Positions 7,441 through 14,159 of a DNA stretch of 64,000 nt are shown here, one piece after another; the stretch's first letter is position 1; every line of letters starts with the position of its first letter. The DNA comes from ATM1 sp003577165 (GTDB taxonomy: Bacteria > Armatimonadota > Fimbriimonadia > Fimbriimonadales > ATM1). The translations under genes and the position numbers were made by a program. The stretch covers positions 11,565 to 75,564 of the forward strand of contig SZPM01000011.1 in NCBI GenBank assembly GCA_030263715.1, given 5' to 3'. The notes beneath the pieces are model-generated. The model was not told where the DNA came from. It was given only the letters and a program-made list of their open reading frames with translations, and searched no databases.

Positions 7441-8067
7441 ATGGCTCGAGGACGGACGAAGAAGTTGAGTCTGATCGTGGTTGCGCTCCTGGTCCCCCCA
7501 ACGGTTCTTTATCTGTGCCGGAGCACCCCGACGGCAAGGGAGGTGGCAACTCGAAGCATTTCAGACATCATTGATGGAGACTGCTCATACGCCATTCGCT
7601 TCGTTCGCGACGAGGAGTACCGCGCTGCCAAGGTGGGTAGCGACGGCATGCTCCGGTATCTTCGGGAATATGTGAAGGCAACTCTGATGCCGTTTCGCCA
7701 GGTGGGACCCATCGTGGTGGAAGAGTACCCGCAGCAGAACCTCGTTACTGCTCGCGCCGTGCTACAAGAGCAAACGGGTCGCGAAACGTATCTCTTCGTA
7801 ACAGTCTCCGAGACCGACGACGGGCCGCGGCATTTGTCCCTGATGCACAATACATTTATGGCGTGCCTCTTGTCGCACTGGGATAAGGGGCCTCCGCTTC
7901 CGAGGGGGGCAAGTCGTCTCCGGTTCTTTTCAGAAACCGTGGTAAAGGAGGCTGGCCGTTTGGAGGGGCTAGGCCTCCCGGGACTGGCGCTGTATGACAT
8001 GAGAGAGGATGCGTTTAGGCACGCGCCATGGACGGCTGTGGCCAAGTTCTTCCTGCCTAAGCCCTGA
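7441..8067 (+). CDS. Membrane-anchored protein of unknown function, last gene of the cassette
   Basis: A good ribosome site (GGGAGGAAGG) precedes the ATG at 7441. The 208-residue protein has a basic start (MARGRTKK), one hydrophobic segment (LSLIVVALLVPPTVLYL, near residues 9-25), and a soluble remainder presumably outside the membrane. In it the pattern REVATRSISDIIDGDCSYAIRFV followed by a beta-rich stretch (VGPIVVEEYPQQNLVTARAVL) recalls secreted NTF2-like folds, which I cannot confirm. It follows the cysteine-rich gene by 28 bases and is probably co-transcribed. It converges with the Gfo/Idh/MocA gene 11 bases downstream. Confidence 0.6.
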   Translation: MARGRTKKLSLIVVALLVPPTVLYLCRSTPTAREVATRSISDIIDGDCSYAIRFVRDEEYRAAKVGSDGMLRYLREYVKATLMPFRQVGPIVVEEYPQQNLVTARAVLQEQTGRETYLFVTVSETDDGPRHLSLMHNTFMACLLSHWDKGPPLPRGASRLRFFSETVVKEAGRLEGLGLPGLALYDMREDAFRHAPWTAVAKFFLPKP

Positions 8068-8078
8068 CAAGAGCAGGG

Positions 8079-9236
8079 TCAACAGGTGCCGATCCAGGAA
8101 CGCGATGCGCTGCTGCGCTCGACGGCGTCGAGGACCCTCTGGTTTCTCAGCCCGTCCTCGAAATCCGGGGACGGGTTTTCGCCCTTCGCCATCTTGGAAA
8201 GGCCGTCGGCGACGAGGTGCACGAAGGTGTGCTCGTATCCGATGATGTGGCCGACGGGCCACCAGTTTGCGCAGTAAGGGTGCGAGGCGTCGGTGGCCTG
8301 AATGCAGCGGAAGCCACGGAGGTCCTCGGGGTCTTCGGCGCTGTAATACTCCAACTCGTTCATTCGCTCGAGATTGAAGACAAGGGATCCTTTCGAGCCG
8401 TTGATCTCGAATCGGTTGTGGTTCTTTCTTCCCACGGCGAAGCGCGTGGCTTCGAAGGTGCCCAGCGCTCCGTTCTGGAAGCGCGCGAGGAACATGGCCG
8501 CGTCGTCCACCGTCACATCGCCCATCTCCTTCGAAGCGACACCGCCGAGGCGATCGTCCACGGCTGCGAGTTTCGGGCGCTGCTTGACAAAGGTCTCCAG
8601 ATGGCCTGACACCTCGGCGATTTCTCCGACGAGAAGCCGGGCGAGGTCAATGATGTGCGCGTTAATGTCGCCGTGCGCACCTGATCCGGCAAACTGCTTT
8701 TCGAGCCTCCAGACAAGAGGGAAGTTGGGATCTGCGATCCAGTCTTGAAGATACACGGCGCGGAAGTGGTAAATGCGGCCCAGGTCGCCGTTGTCGATCA
8801 TCTTCTTGGCGAGGGCGGTCGCGGGAGCGAAGCGATAGTTGTGGAAGAGCGCATGGGGCACCTTCGCATTCGCGACGGCGTCGCGCATCTGCATCGCTTC
8901 GTCGAGGGTGTTCGCGAGGGGTTTTTCGCACCAGACTGCCTTCCCGTTTTGGGCGGCGGCGATGGCGATCGGCGCGTGCATGTGCCCGGGGGTGGACACG
9001 TCTATCAGGTCGACGTCTTCGCGCTCGACGAGCCGACGCCAGTCGGTCTCGACTTCCGCCCATCCGAACTTCTCGGCGGCGGCTCGCAACGGGCCTTCGG
9101 AGCGGCCACAGATCACGGCGAGTTCGGGTTCCCAGTCCAGGTCGAAAAACCGGGGCGCCTGTCTGTAGGCGTTGGAGTGGGCTTTGCCCATGAACTGATA
9201 ACCGACGAGTCCGATCCGAACTTTGCGCTTGGCCAT
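8079..9236 (-). CDS. Gfo/Idh/MocA-family NAD(P)-dependent oxidoreductase
   Basis: The family oxidises or reduces sugars, inositols and similar compounds. The 385-residue protein opens with a Rossmann strand and glycine motif (RIGLVGYQFMGKAHSNAYR), carries the family signature WCEKPLANTLDEAMQM (EKP Lys contacts cofactor and substrate) near residue 97, and has the C-terminal mixed-sheet domain, with SGAHGDINAHIIDLARLLVGE containing the likely catalytic GDIxxHxxD cluster near residue 185. There is no twin-arginine or Sec signal, so it is cytoplasmic. The substrate cannot be read from the sequence. It is a single gene with no sugar operon around it. Confidence 0.92.
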   Translation of the reverse strand: MAKRKVRIGLVGYQFMGKAHSNAYRQAPRFFDLDWEPELAVICGRSEGPLRAAAEKFGWAEVETDWRRLVEREDVDLIDVSTPGHMHAPIAIAAAQNGKAVWCEKPLANTLDEAMQMRDAVANAKVPHALFHNYRFAPATALAKKMIDNGDLGRIYHFRAVYLQDWIADPNFPLVWRLEKQFAGSGAHGDINAHIIDLARLLVGEIAEVSGHLETFVKQRPKLAAVDDRLGGVASKEMGDVTVDDAAMFLARFQNGALGTFEATRFAVGRKNHNRFEINGSKGSLVFNLERMNELEYYSAEDPEDLRGFRCIQATDASHPYCANWWPVGHIIGYEHTFVHLVADGLSKMAKGENPSPDFEDGLRNQRVLDAVERSSASRSWIGTC

Positions 9237-9314
9237 GTGAAGATTGGATTCGACGTCAGGCGCTTCGTCCCTTCGGGCTCACCGTTCGGAACCGGCCGCC
9301 CCGTCCTGGTGTTG

Positions 9315-9320
9315 TATACT
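9315..9320 (+). promoter_or_regulatory. -10 element of the tmRNA promoter
   Basis: TATACT lies 14 bases before the mature 5' end of the tmRNA and is a near-consensus -10 box. A TG two bases upstream could partly replace a -35 element, as no good TTGACA-like hexamer is present at the usual distance. Confidence 0.5.
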
Positions 9321-9334
9321 TGTAGACCAATCTT

Positions 9335-9683
9335 GGGGGCGACCGGTTTCGACAGAGCCGTTAGTTGCCACGGTTGCGAGCCGAGGCGCCGCTGGCCTCG
9401 TAAAAAGCGGCAAACAAAGGAAAAGCGAACAACTACGCTTACGCTGCCTAATTAGCGCAGCCGTCCTAAGGACCCGATCCGGTAGGGTCCCCTCAGGGCG
9501 TCGACAAATCCGGATAGCCCAGGGAGCCACTGCTCGAGGCGACACGGGCGAATTCAATCGAGCTGGCCGCGGAGCAGCCTGCCTGCCGGAGAGCCTCGCG
9601 GTGAGAGAGATGCGCAGGCTACGCTCGTAGTAGCCGGGTGACGGCGACTTTGGAAGGGGGTTCAATTCCCCCCGCCTCCACCA
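9335..9683 (+). ncRNA. ssrA: Transfer-messenger RNA (tmRNA)
   Basis: tmRNA rescues ribosomes stalled on broken mRNAs. The 5' end GGGGGCGACCGGTTTCGACAG and the 3' end GGTTCAATTCCCCCCGCCTCCACCA are the classic tRNA-like halves. The acceptor stem pairs GGGGGCG (9335-9341) with CGCCTCC (9673-9679), and the CCA is encoded. The tag reading frame runs from the resume codon GCA at 9410 to the TAA at 9449-9451 and encodes ANKGKANNYAYAA, ending in the AA expected for ClpXP recognition. The region between the tag and the 3' half contains further hairpins in the place of the pseudoknots. smpB is not in the window. It is a one-piece tmRNA. Confidence 0.97.
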
Positions 9684-9722
9684 GTCTTTTGTGAACCGCG
9701 GCGATCTCGGCGGTCTCAGCGG

Positions 9723-10277
9723 TCACCAGAACTTCCACCAGGGTTTTTTGGGTTGCGCCTGGTTTGCGAACTGCGCTTGGGCCTTCTGCACGACGTTGCG
9801 ATACCGTGATGTGACCTCCTCGATGTCGGAGGACAAGTCGAGCCAGCGGTCGAGTTGCGGGTCGTAGGTCTTGTACTCGGTGTTCCGCTCGATGACTTGG
9901 AGGTATCCCCAGACTTCCTGCATGAATTCGGACGCGCGTTCGTCGTGCCAATAGGGAATCGTAACCATCGCGCCGTCTTCATAGATTTCGATTTGGATTC
10001 CGGAGGGGTCGTCCTCCGGGACGTTGAGTTCCACGTTGTTGCACTGCCTCTTCGCCTCGTCGAGGGAAACCGACATCTGCTTCGCGTACTCTTCCGGATC
10101 GGGTAGGAAGAGCTCGAGTTTCGGGCTGCTCATGACGAGGGCTTCCGCGAGTTCCCGTCTACGCGCGTCAGCCTTGGTGTCGGGTGAGGCCTCCGGGCTT
10201 GGAGCACAGATCCTCTCCATCATCTCATCCGCATCCTCACCTTCGCGGGGAACCGCTAAGTAGAAGTCATAACTCAT
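9723..10277 (-). CDS. Hypothetical cytoplasmic protein
   Basis: I do not recognise this 184-residue protein. The ATG at 10275-10277 is preceded on its strand by AGGAGGAGCG, a good ribosome site, so I reject the longer frame to 10325. It begins MSYDFYLAVPREGEDADEMME, a start seen in several small bacterial proteins of unknown role. It is acidic, predicted soluble, has a beta-rich middle (GIQIEIYEDGAMVTIPYW) and ends in an unusual KPKKPWWKFW-like tail (QPKKPWWKFW), rich in Lys and Trp, possibly for membrane or protein contact. No cysteine cluster or catalytic motif stands out. It converges with the tmRNA gene, whose 3' end is 39 bases away. Confidence 0.7.
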   Translation of the reverse strand: MSYDFYLAVPREGEDADEMMERICAPSPEASPDTKADARRRELAEALVMSSPKLELFLPDPEEYAKQMSVSLDEAKRQCNNVELNVPEDDPSGIQIEIYEDGAMVTIPYWHDERASEFMQEVWGYLQVIERNTEYKTYDPQLDRWLDLSSDIEEVTSRYRNVVQKAQAQFANQAQPKKPWWKFW

Positions 10278-10440
10278 CGCGTCGTCGCTCCTCCTGTACC
10301 TGCAGAGTCGAGAAATTATGCCCAACTGGGAAGCGCTCCGTCACCTCGGCGGGGGTGGGCCGTGCGGTCAGGGAGCCGGCCCGCTACTGCCATCCGGCCG
10401 GTGAACGAAACCCACGGCGAGGTTCGTCCCAACACTGGGT

Positions 10441-12234
10441 ATGAGCCCGCGGCTTTTGCGGCTCCTGAAGGTAGGTTCGGTGGTTCTCGGGCTGTCGCCG
10501 CTGTTGCTCTACGTCATTCCGCAGACTCGCTGGCTTCCGAGGGTGCAGGCCGATGCCGCTTGGTCGCAATGGTCGAGCAGGGGAGTCTTTTCCTTCTGTG
10601 GCACTTGCGCGGCGTACGACGCGATGCCGGCCGTTGTCTGGCCTGAAGTGTACGACCCGTACTTGGAGATTGTCCAGGCAGATGGAAGTCGGAGTGACTT
10701 GTTTACTCGCGCGTGCGCCGTGAGCGATCGCTATCCGGTCAACGAGATCCTCTCCGAGGCGGCGATTCGAATCGGAGTCATGGCGCTCCGACGACCGTAC
10801 GAGGACCGAGATGCAAAACGGAGGTTGCGGCACGATTCAGAGGGAGCAAAGATCGCGAAATCGCTACTGGTCCGATGTCGTGATGCACGGAGCCGTTGGG
10901 GGGAGAACGGCATCTACTGGCTGGGATCCGCTATCGCTCACGATGTTCTTGGCGACATCCCTGCGCGCAACGATGCGCTCCGAAGAGCGGTGCGTGCACC
11001 ACGATTTCAGACAACCGCGCCGGAATATGCACAGGCGGTACAACGTGTGTTCCGATCTTGTAACCCATACGCTGGCATTGAGTATGACGAGCACTTGAAG
11101 TTTGCTCCCGCGGCATCTGCCCTGGGATGGGGAGCCGAGTGGTTGATGTTAGACATCGCCAAATTCGAACCCGACGCCTATGACGTTCGCAGGATGGGGG
11201 CCTTCCTCGCACTTCGCTTTGCTTCTCATCCCTCGTGGGAGCAGGGCTTCGCGGCTGGTCAGAGGCTCTTTATCGCCGCGACGTACCCGAGGAAAGAGGG
11301 GCGGGTGTTTGACTCGCGAGAGGAAGAACTAGTTCACCATGCAGAGGAACTCAGTGCTGCGATGAAGTCCGCCGGCTTGGATAGTGAGTCCGGAGGTCTT
11401 CGCGAGGCTGCGCAGGTCCTCGGAGCTGCCAACGATGACTACAATAGGGGGATAGAGAGATTCGGCCTCGGATGGATGGAAATCTACTTTTCGGCATCAA
11501 CGATCGCTGGATTCGTGTTCGTTGCTCAACTCCTGCTTGGATTGGGCATCCTCTACGTCATCCTCCGATGGAGTTGGGCGCCTGAACTCAACCCGGCTCT
11601 CGCGGGCGCGATCTTCTCTACTGTCATCTTCTTCGTCGAGGAGAGAACATGGATGCCAGGATTCGTTATTCTCATGTTCGGGTTCTTATCGTCTGCGATA
11701 CTGGCATGCTCTGCATCGTTCCGCCGCTTGTCCGCGGCCGCCGTAGCTGTTAGCGCGGTTGGTGCGCTGGCAATCACAGAAATTGAGGATTTCCAGATCG
11801 TAATGATGCCTGTTGTTGTGTATGCCGCGGGCCTCATGATACTGGCTTGGAAGCGGCGTCGGGGGGGCGAGCCGAAGTTGCTCTGGGTGCCCGGTTTAAT
11901 ACTCATGATGGCAGCGGTAGAGGCTGTTGGGGAGACCAACTCCTCCTGGGGCTCCGAGTTTCTGTTTTGGACTGTGCTGCCTGTTGTATTCGTGGCGGTG
12001 TTGCAGTGTGTCTCGGTTCGCATCGCCGCCCTTCAGTTGCTTCGCTGTTGGCCCGTGGCCGTCGCGCTTTACGGTGGCTGGTATCTCGGCGAAGCGTGGA
12101 CATCCTATCGCACGGACGCGAGCGCTGCCGAAACGCTTCGCCGCAACGAATCGTTGCGCAGGGAGATCGCGCTGAGGGTTGCGGGACAGACAGTTGCTTT
12201 CCGGGAGGCGATCGGAGTCACAGGCGATGATTAG
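10441..12234 (+). CDS. Large membrane protein of unknown function
   Basis: This 597-residue protein is not recognised. It starts with a signal-anchor (LLRLLKVGSVVLGLSPLLLYVIP), followed by an extracytoplasmic domain of about 330 residues that is helical and contains a CGTC pair near residue 54 and several more single cysteines. The C-terminal half has about seven hydrophobic helices between residues 350 and 570 (for example AGFVFVAQLLLGLGILYVIL and AAAVAVSAVGALAITEI), followed by a short soluble end. The helical extracytoplasmic part could be a repeat solenoid. There is no visible operon partner: the upstream gene is divergent and the next gene starts 111 bases later with its own ribosome site. 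Confidence 0.6.
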   Translation: MSPRLLRLLKVGSVVLGLSPLLLYVIPQTRWLPRVQADAAWSQWSSRGVFSFCGTCAAYDAMPAVVWPEVYDPYLEIVQADGSRSDLFTRACAVSDRYPVNEILSEAAIRIGVMALRRPYEDRDAKRRLRHDSEGAKIAKSLLVRCRDARSRWGENGIYWLGSAIAHDVLGDIPARNDALRRAVRAPRFQTTAPEYAQAVQRVFRSCNPYAGIEYDEHLKFAPAASALGWGAEWLMLDIAKFEPDAYDVRRMGAFLALRFASHPSWEQGFAAGQRLFIAATYPRKEGRVFDSREEELVHHAEELSAAMKSAGLDSESGGLREAAQVLGAANDDYNRGIERFGLGWMEIYFSASTIAGFVFVAQLLLGLGILYVILRWSWAPELNPALAGAIFSTVIFFVEERTWMPGFVILMFGFLSSAILACSASFRRLSAAAVAVSAVGALAITEIEDFQIVMMPVVVYAAGLMILAWKRRRGGEPKLLWVPGLILMMAAVEAVGETNSSWGSEFLFWTVLPVVFVAVLQCVSVRIAALQLLRCWPVAVALYGGWYLGEAWTSYRTDASAAETLRRNESLRREIALRVAGQTVAFREAIGVTGDD

Positions 12235-12345
12235 CGTCGCTTAGCAAGGGAGCGAAAACGTCAGCCCTCGACTGGGGGGTACAGTCCGAGTGCAGATCGG
12301 AGTTGATTCTGCGACTGAGTCGGCGACCGCGAGGAGGTGGGTCCG

Positions 12346-12981
12346 ATGACAGAACTAACGCAGTTCGTGCGTGACGCGCTGGCGCAAGGCAGTAAGCGCG
12401 AAGATGTTCAGGAGGCGCTTCGATCTGCGGGCTGGCCCGACGACGAAATTCAGGATGCGCTTTCAAGGTTTGCGGACCTCGAGTTTCCCGTTCCCGTTCC
12501 ACGCAGAAGACATTCGGTGTCTGCAAAAGAGGCGCTCGGCTATTTGGTGACCTTCTTCGCCCTTTGGGTGAGTGCGATCTCGCTCGGGAATTTGCTGTCT
12601 GCGTTCATCGAAACGGCATTTCCCGATCCTGCCTACGACAGCCGTTACTACAATTACGACTATGCGATGGAGTCGGTGCGATGGTTCATCGCTTCGCTGG
12701 TCGTCGCATTCCCCTTGTACTTGATCTTGACAATCAGGAATCTGAGAGCGATTTCGCGTGATCCGGCTTTGAGAGAGTCTCCAGTGCGAAAGTGGTTGAT
12801 CTCCCTCACGCTCTTCGCCGCGGCGTGCGTTGCGCTGACGACGCTCATTGTCGTCGTGGCAAACGGCCTCGGCGGAGATATGGGGATACGATTCGTGCTC
12901 AAGTGCCTCGTAGTCCTTGCGATCTCAGGCGGGGTCTTCGGCTTCTACATTTCTGAACTTCGGCGCGGCGAGGCGAAGTAA
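12346..12981 (+). CDS. DUF5671-type integral membrane protein
   Basis: The start at 12346 is set by AGGAGG at 12332-12337 (spacing 8); the GTG at 12337 falls inside that site. The N-terminus (residues 1-45, LTQFVRDALAQGSKREDVQE, then LRSAGWPDDEIQDALSRF) is a small helical module like those before DUF5671 domains. The rest (SAKEALGYLVTFFALWVSAI to FGFYISELRR) is a four-helix membrane domain with the FPDPAYD loop typical of the family. The function of DUF5671 proteins is unknown. The stop TAA overlaps the next ATG (TAATG), so the two are translationally coupled, an arrangement I associate with this family. Confidence 0.75.
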   Translation: MTELTQFVRDALAQGSKREDVQEALRSAGWPDDEIQDALSRFADLEFPVPVPRRRHSVSAKEALGYLVTFFALWVSAISLGNLLSAFIETAFPDPAYDSRYYNYDYAMESVRWFIASLVVAFPLYLILTIRNLRAISRDPALRESPVRKWLISLTLFAAACVALTTLIVVVANGLGGDMGIRFVLKCLVVLAISGGVFGFYISELRRGEAK

Positions 12982-13412
12982 TGGGTCGTTGGCCGGCGGT
13001 GCTCGGCTGGATCACGGCGCTCGTCGTGGCCGGTGCTGTCGTCGGGGGCATCTGGCACGTGGGTGGGCCATTTGCGGCTCGCAGGGCAAAACTGGACGCG
13101 GAGAGAGTGGACCGTATCGTGGAACTCGTCTGGGCTGTGCGGCAGCACTTTGACGAGGGAAAGCAACTCGCAACGAGCCTCGACGAAGTTGATCGGTACT
13201 TGTGGGGAGGCAGCGACAGCCGGGTGGATCCAGAGACGTCGAGGCGGTTTGAGTATCGGAAGGTCGGGGAGAAGCAGTTCGAGATTTGCGCCGTCTTCGA
13301 TACGGATGCCAGCAAAGAACGACGAGGTTACTCCACCGACGCAGAGTTCTCCGCCCTGTATCAGCACCGCGCAGGGAGGCAGTGTTTCCGGTTTACCGTC
13401 GGCACCAATTGA
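12981..13412 (+). CDS. Membrane-anchored partner of the DUF5671 protein
   Basis: The 143-residue protein has one N-terminal membrane helix (WPAVLGWITALVVAGAVVGGIW) and a soluble part. This begins RRAKLDAERVDRIVELVWAVRQHFDEG, followed by LATSLDEVDRYL, DPETSRRFEYRKVGEKQFEICAVFD. The layout 'residue-count helix, short helix with SLDEV, then DP.T...YEYR....YELCA.F' is the form of small proteins that accompany DUF5671 genes and recalls pseudopilin C-terminal domains without the pilin leader. It shares one base with the upstream stop (TAATG), so it is co-translated. Role unknown. Confidence 0.7.
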   Translation: MGRWPAVLGWITALVVAGAVVGGIWHVGGPFAARRAKLDAERVDRIVELVWAVRQHFDEGKQLATSLDEVDRYLWGGSDSRVDPETSRRFEYRKVGEKQFEICAVFDTDASKERRGYSTDAEFSALYQHRAGRQCFRFTVGTN

Positions 13413-13477
13413 TCACGTCGGGCGAACGCTTTTGCCTGAGCAATGTGGGGGATGCGGAGTGCGAGTAAAGTGTTCGC

Positions 13478-13849
13478 ATGGCGAGGCTGAGCGATCCGTG
13501 GCACGTGCTTGCGGTGAAGAGCGCGGCGAGGACAAGCGAGTACTTTCAGTCCAAACTTGGTTTTGAAGAGTTCTTAAAAGTCGAAGAGGACGGGTGGCGT
13601 TTCGTGAGGCGAGATTCCTGCGTCATCATGCTTGGGACTTGTCCCGATGACGTTGACGCAAGAGAGACGGGGTGTCACAGCTATTTCGCGTACTGGCACG
13701 TGGACGATCCGGATGCTCTGTTCGAGGAGTGGAGCGCGTCCGGCGCGATGCTCATGGGCGAGCCAGCGGACAAAGAGTGGGGGATGCGCGAGTTCGGAGT
13801 TACCACGCCCGACGGTCACAGGATCATGGTCGGCAAGTCCATCCGGTGA
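13478..13849 (+). CDS. VOC-family (glyoxalase/bleomycin-resistance-like) protein
   Basis: The 123-residue single-domain protein has the two beta-alpha-beta-beta-beta modules of the vicinal-oxygen-chelate fold: WHVLAVKSAARTSEYFQSKLGFE, then FVRRDSCVIMLGT, then the second module HSYFAYWHVDDPDALFEEW, and the closing GVTTPDGHRIMVGKS with the typical DPDGH-like turn. VOC members include glyoxalases, dioxygenases and drug-binding proteins; substrate and metal cannot be assigned. Possible metal ligands include the His at position 9 and Glu near the C-terminal strand. It may be co-transcribed with the SelW-like gene 58 bases downstream. Confidence 0.85.
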   Translation: MARLSDPWHVLAVKSAARTSEYFQSKLGFEEFLKVEEDGWRFVRRDSCVIMLGTCPDDVDARETGCHSYFAYWHVDDPDALFEEWSASGAMLMGEPADKEWGMREFGVTTPDGHRIMVGKSIR

Positions 13850-13907
13850 CGGAACCGGCGCAGGTGCGTGGTTGTGGAGCCGCGCGTGGAGGGTACAAAG
13901 CGACGCA

Positions 13908-14156
13908 ATGAGAATTTCGATCGAGTTCTGCGTGCCTTGAGACTACACAGACCGCGCCGCCAGTTTGGCGGCCGCCCTGGTGAACGCATTCAAGGAGCCC
14001 GTGGGTAAGAAGTCGCTCGTCGAGGAGATCGTGCTCATTCCGTCCGGCGCCGGGCGGTTTGAGGTGATTGTGGATGGCAGGCTGATCTTCTCAAAGGCCG
14101 CTACCGGCCGGCATCCGACAGCCGACGAGATCATTGCGCTGATCCGGAAGGGCTAA
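13908..14156 (+). CDS. SelW/Rdx-family protein, probable selenoprotein (in-frame TGA at 13938)
   Basis: From the ATG at 13908 the frame reads MRISIEFCVP, then TGA, then DYTDRAASLAAALVNAF and continues without any other stop to 14156. Reading the TGA as selenocysteine gives an 82-residue protein with Cys8-Val-Pro-Sec11, exactly where SelW/SelT/SelH (Rdx) proteins have their CxxC or CxxU redox pair, followed by the family's VEEIVLIPSGAGRFEVIVDG, LIFSK and TGRHPTADEIIALI. The family is a thioredoxin-fold oxidoreductase of poorly known partners. A stem-loop suited to be a bacterial SECIS begins just after the TGA. The alternative TTG start at 13965 would remove the first strand and the redox motif. 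Ribosome site is weak (GGAGGG about 14 bases upstream). selA, selB and the Sec tRNA are not in the window. Confidence 0.82.
13948..13979 (+). promoter_or_regulatory. SECIS-like hairpin downstream of the in-frame TGA
   Basis: The upper stem pairs GCCGCC (13956-13961) with GGCGGC (13967-13972) around the loop AGTTT. With one bulged C at 13973, GC (13954-13955) pairs with GC (13974-13975), and below a small internal loop CAG (13948-13950) pairs with CTG (13977-13979). The loop starts 22 bases after the TGA and has G at its second position, matching the known loose bacterial SECIS model (G among the first two loop bases, about 16-37 bases from the UGA). It overlaps codons for conserved residues, so the base pairing could be partly by chance. 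Confidence 0.6.
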
Positions 14157-14159
14157 ACC

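Noticed and set aside
13965..14156. SelW-like gene as a 5'-truncated pseudogene starting at TTG 13965
   Set aside because: The frame continues upstream through a single TGA to an ATG, with family-like residues on both sides of it; the TGA is exactly at the redox position, so Sec is the simpler reading.
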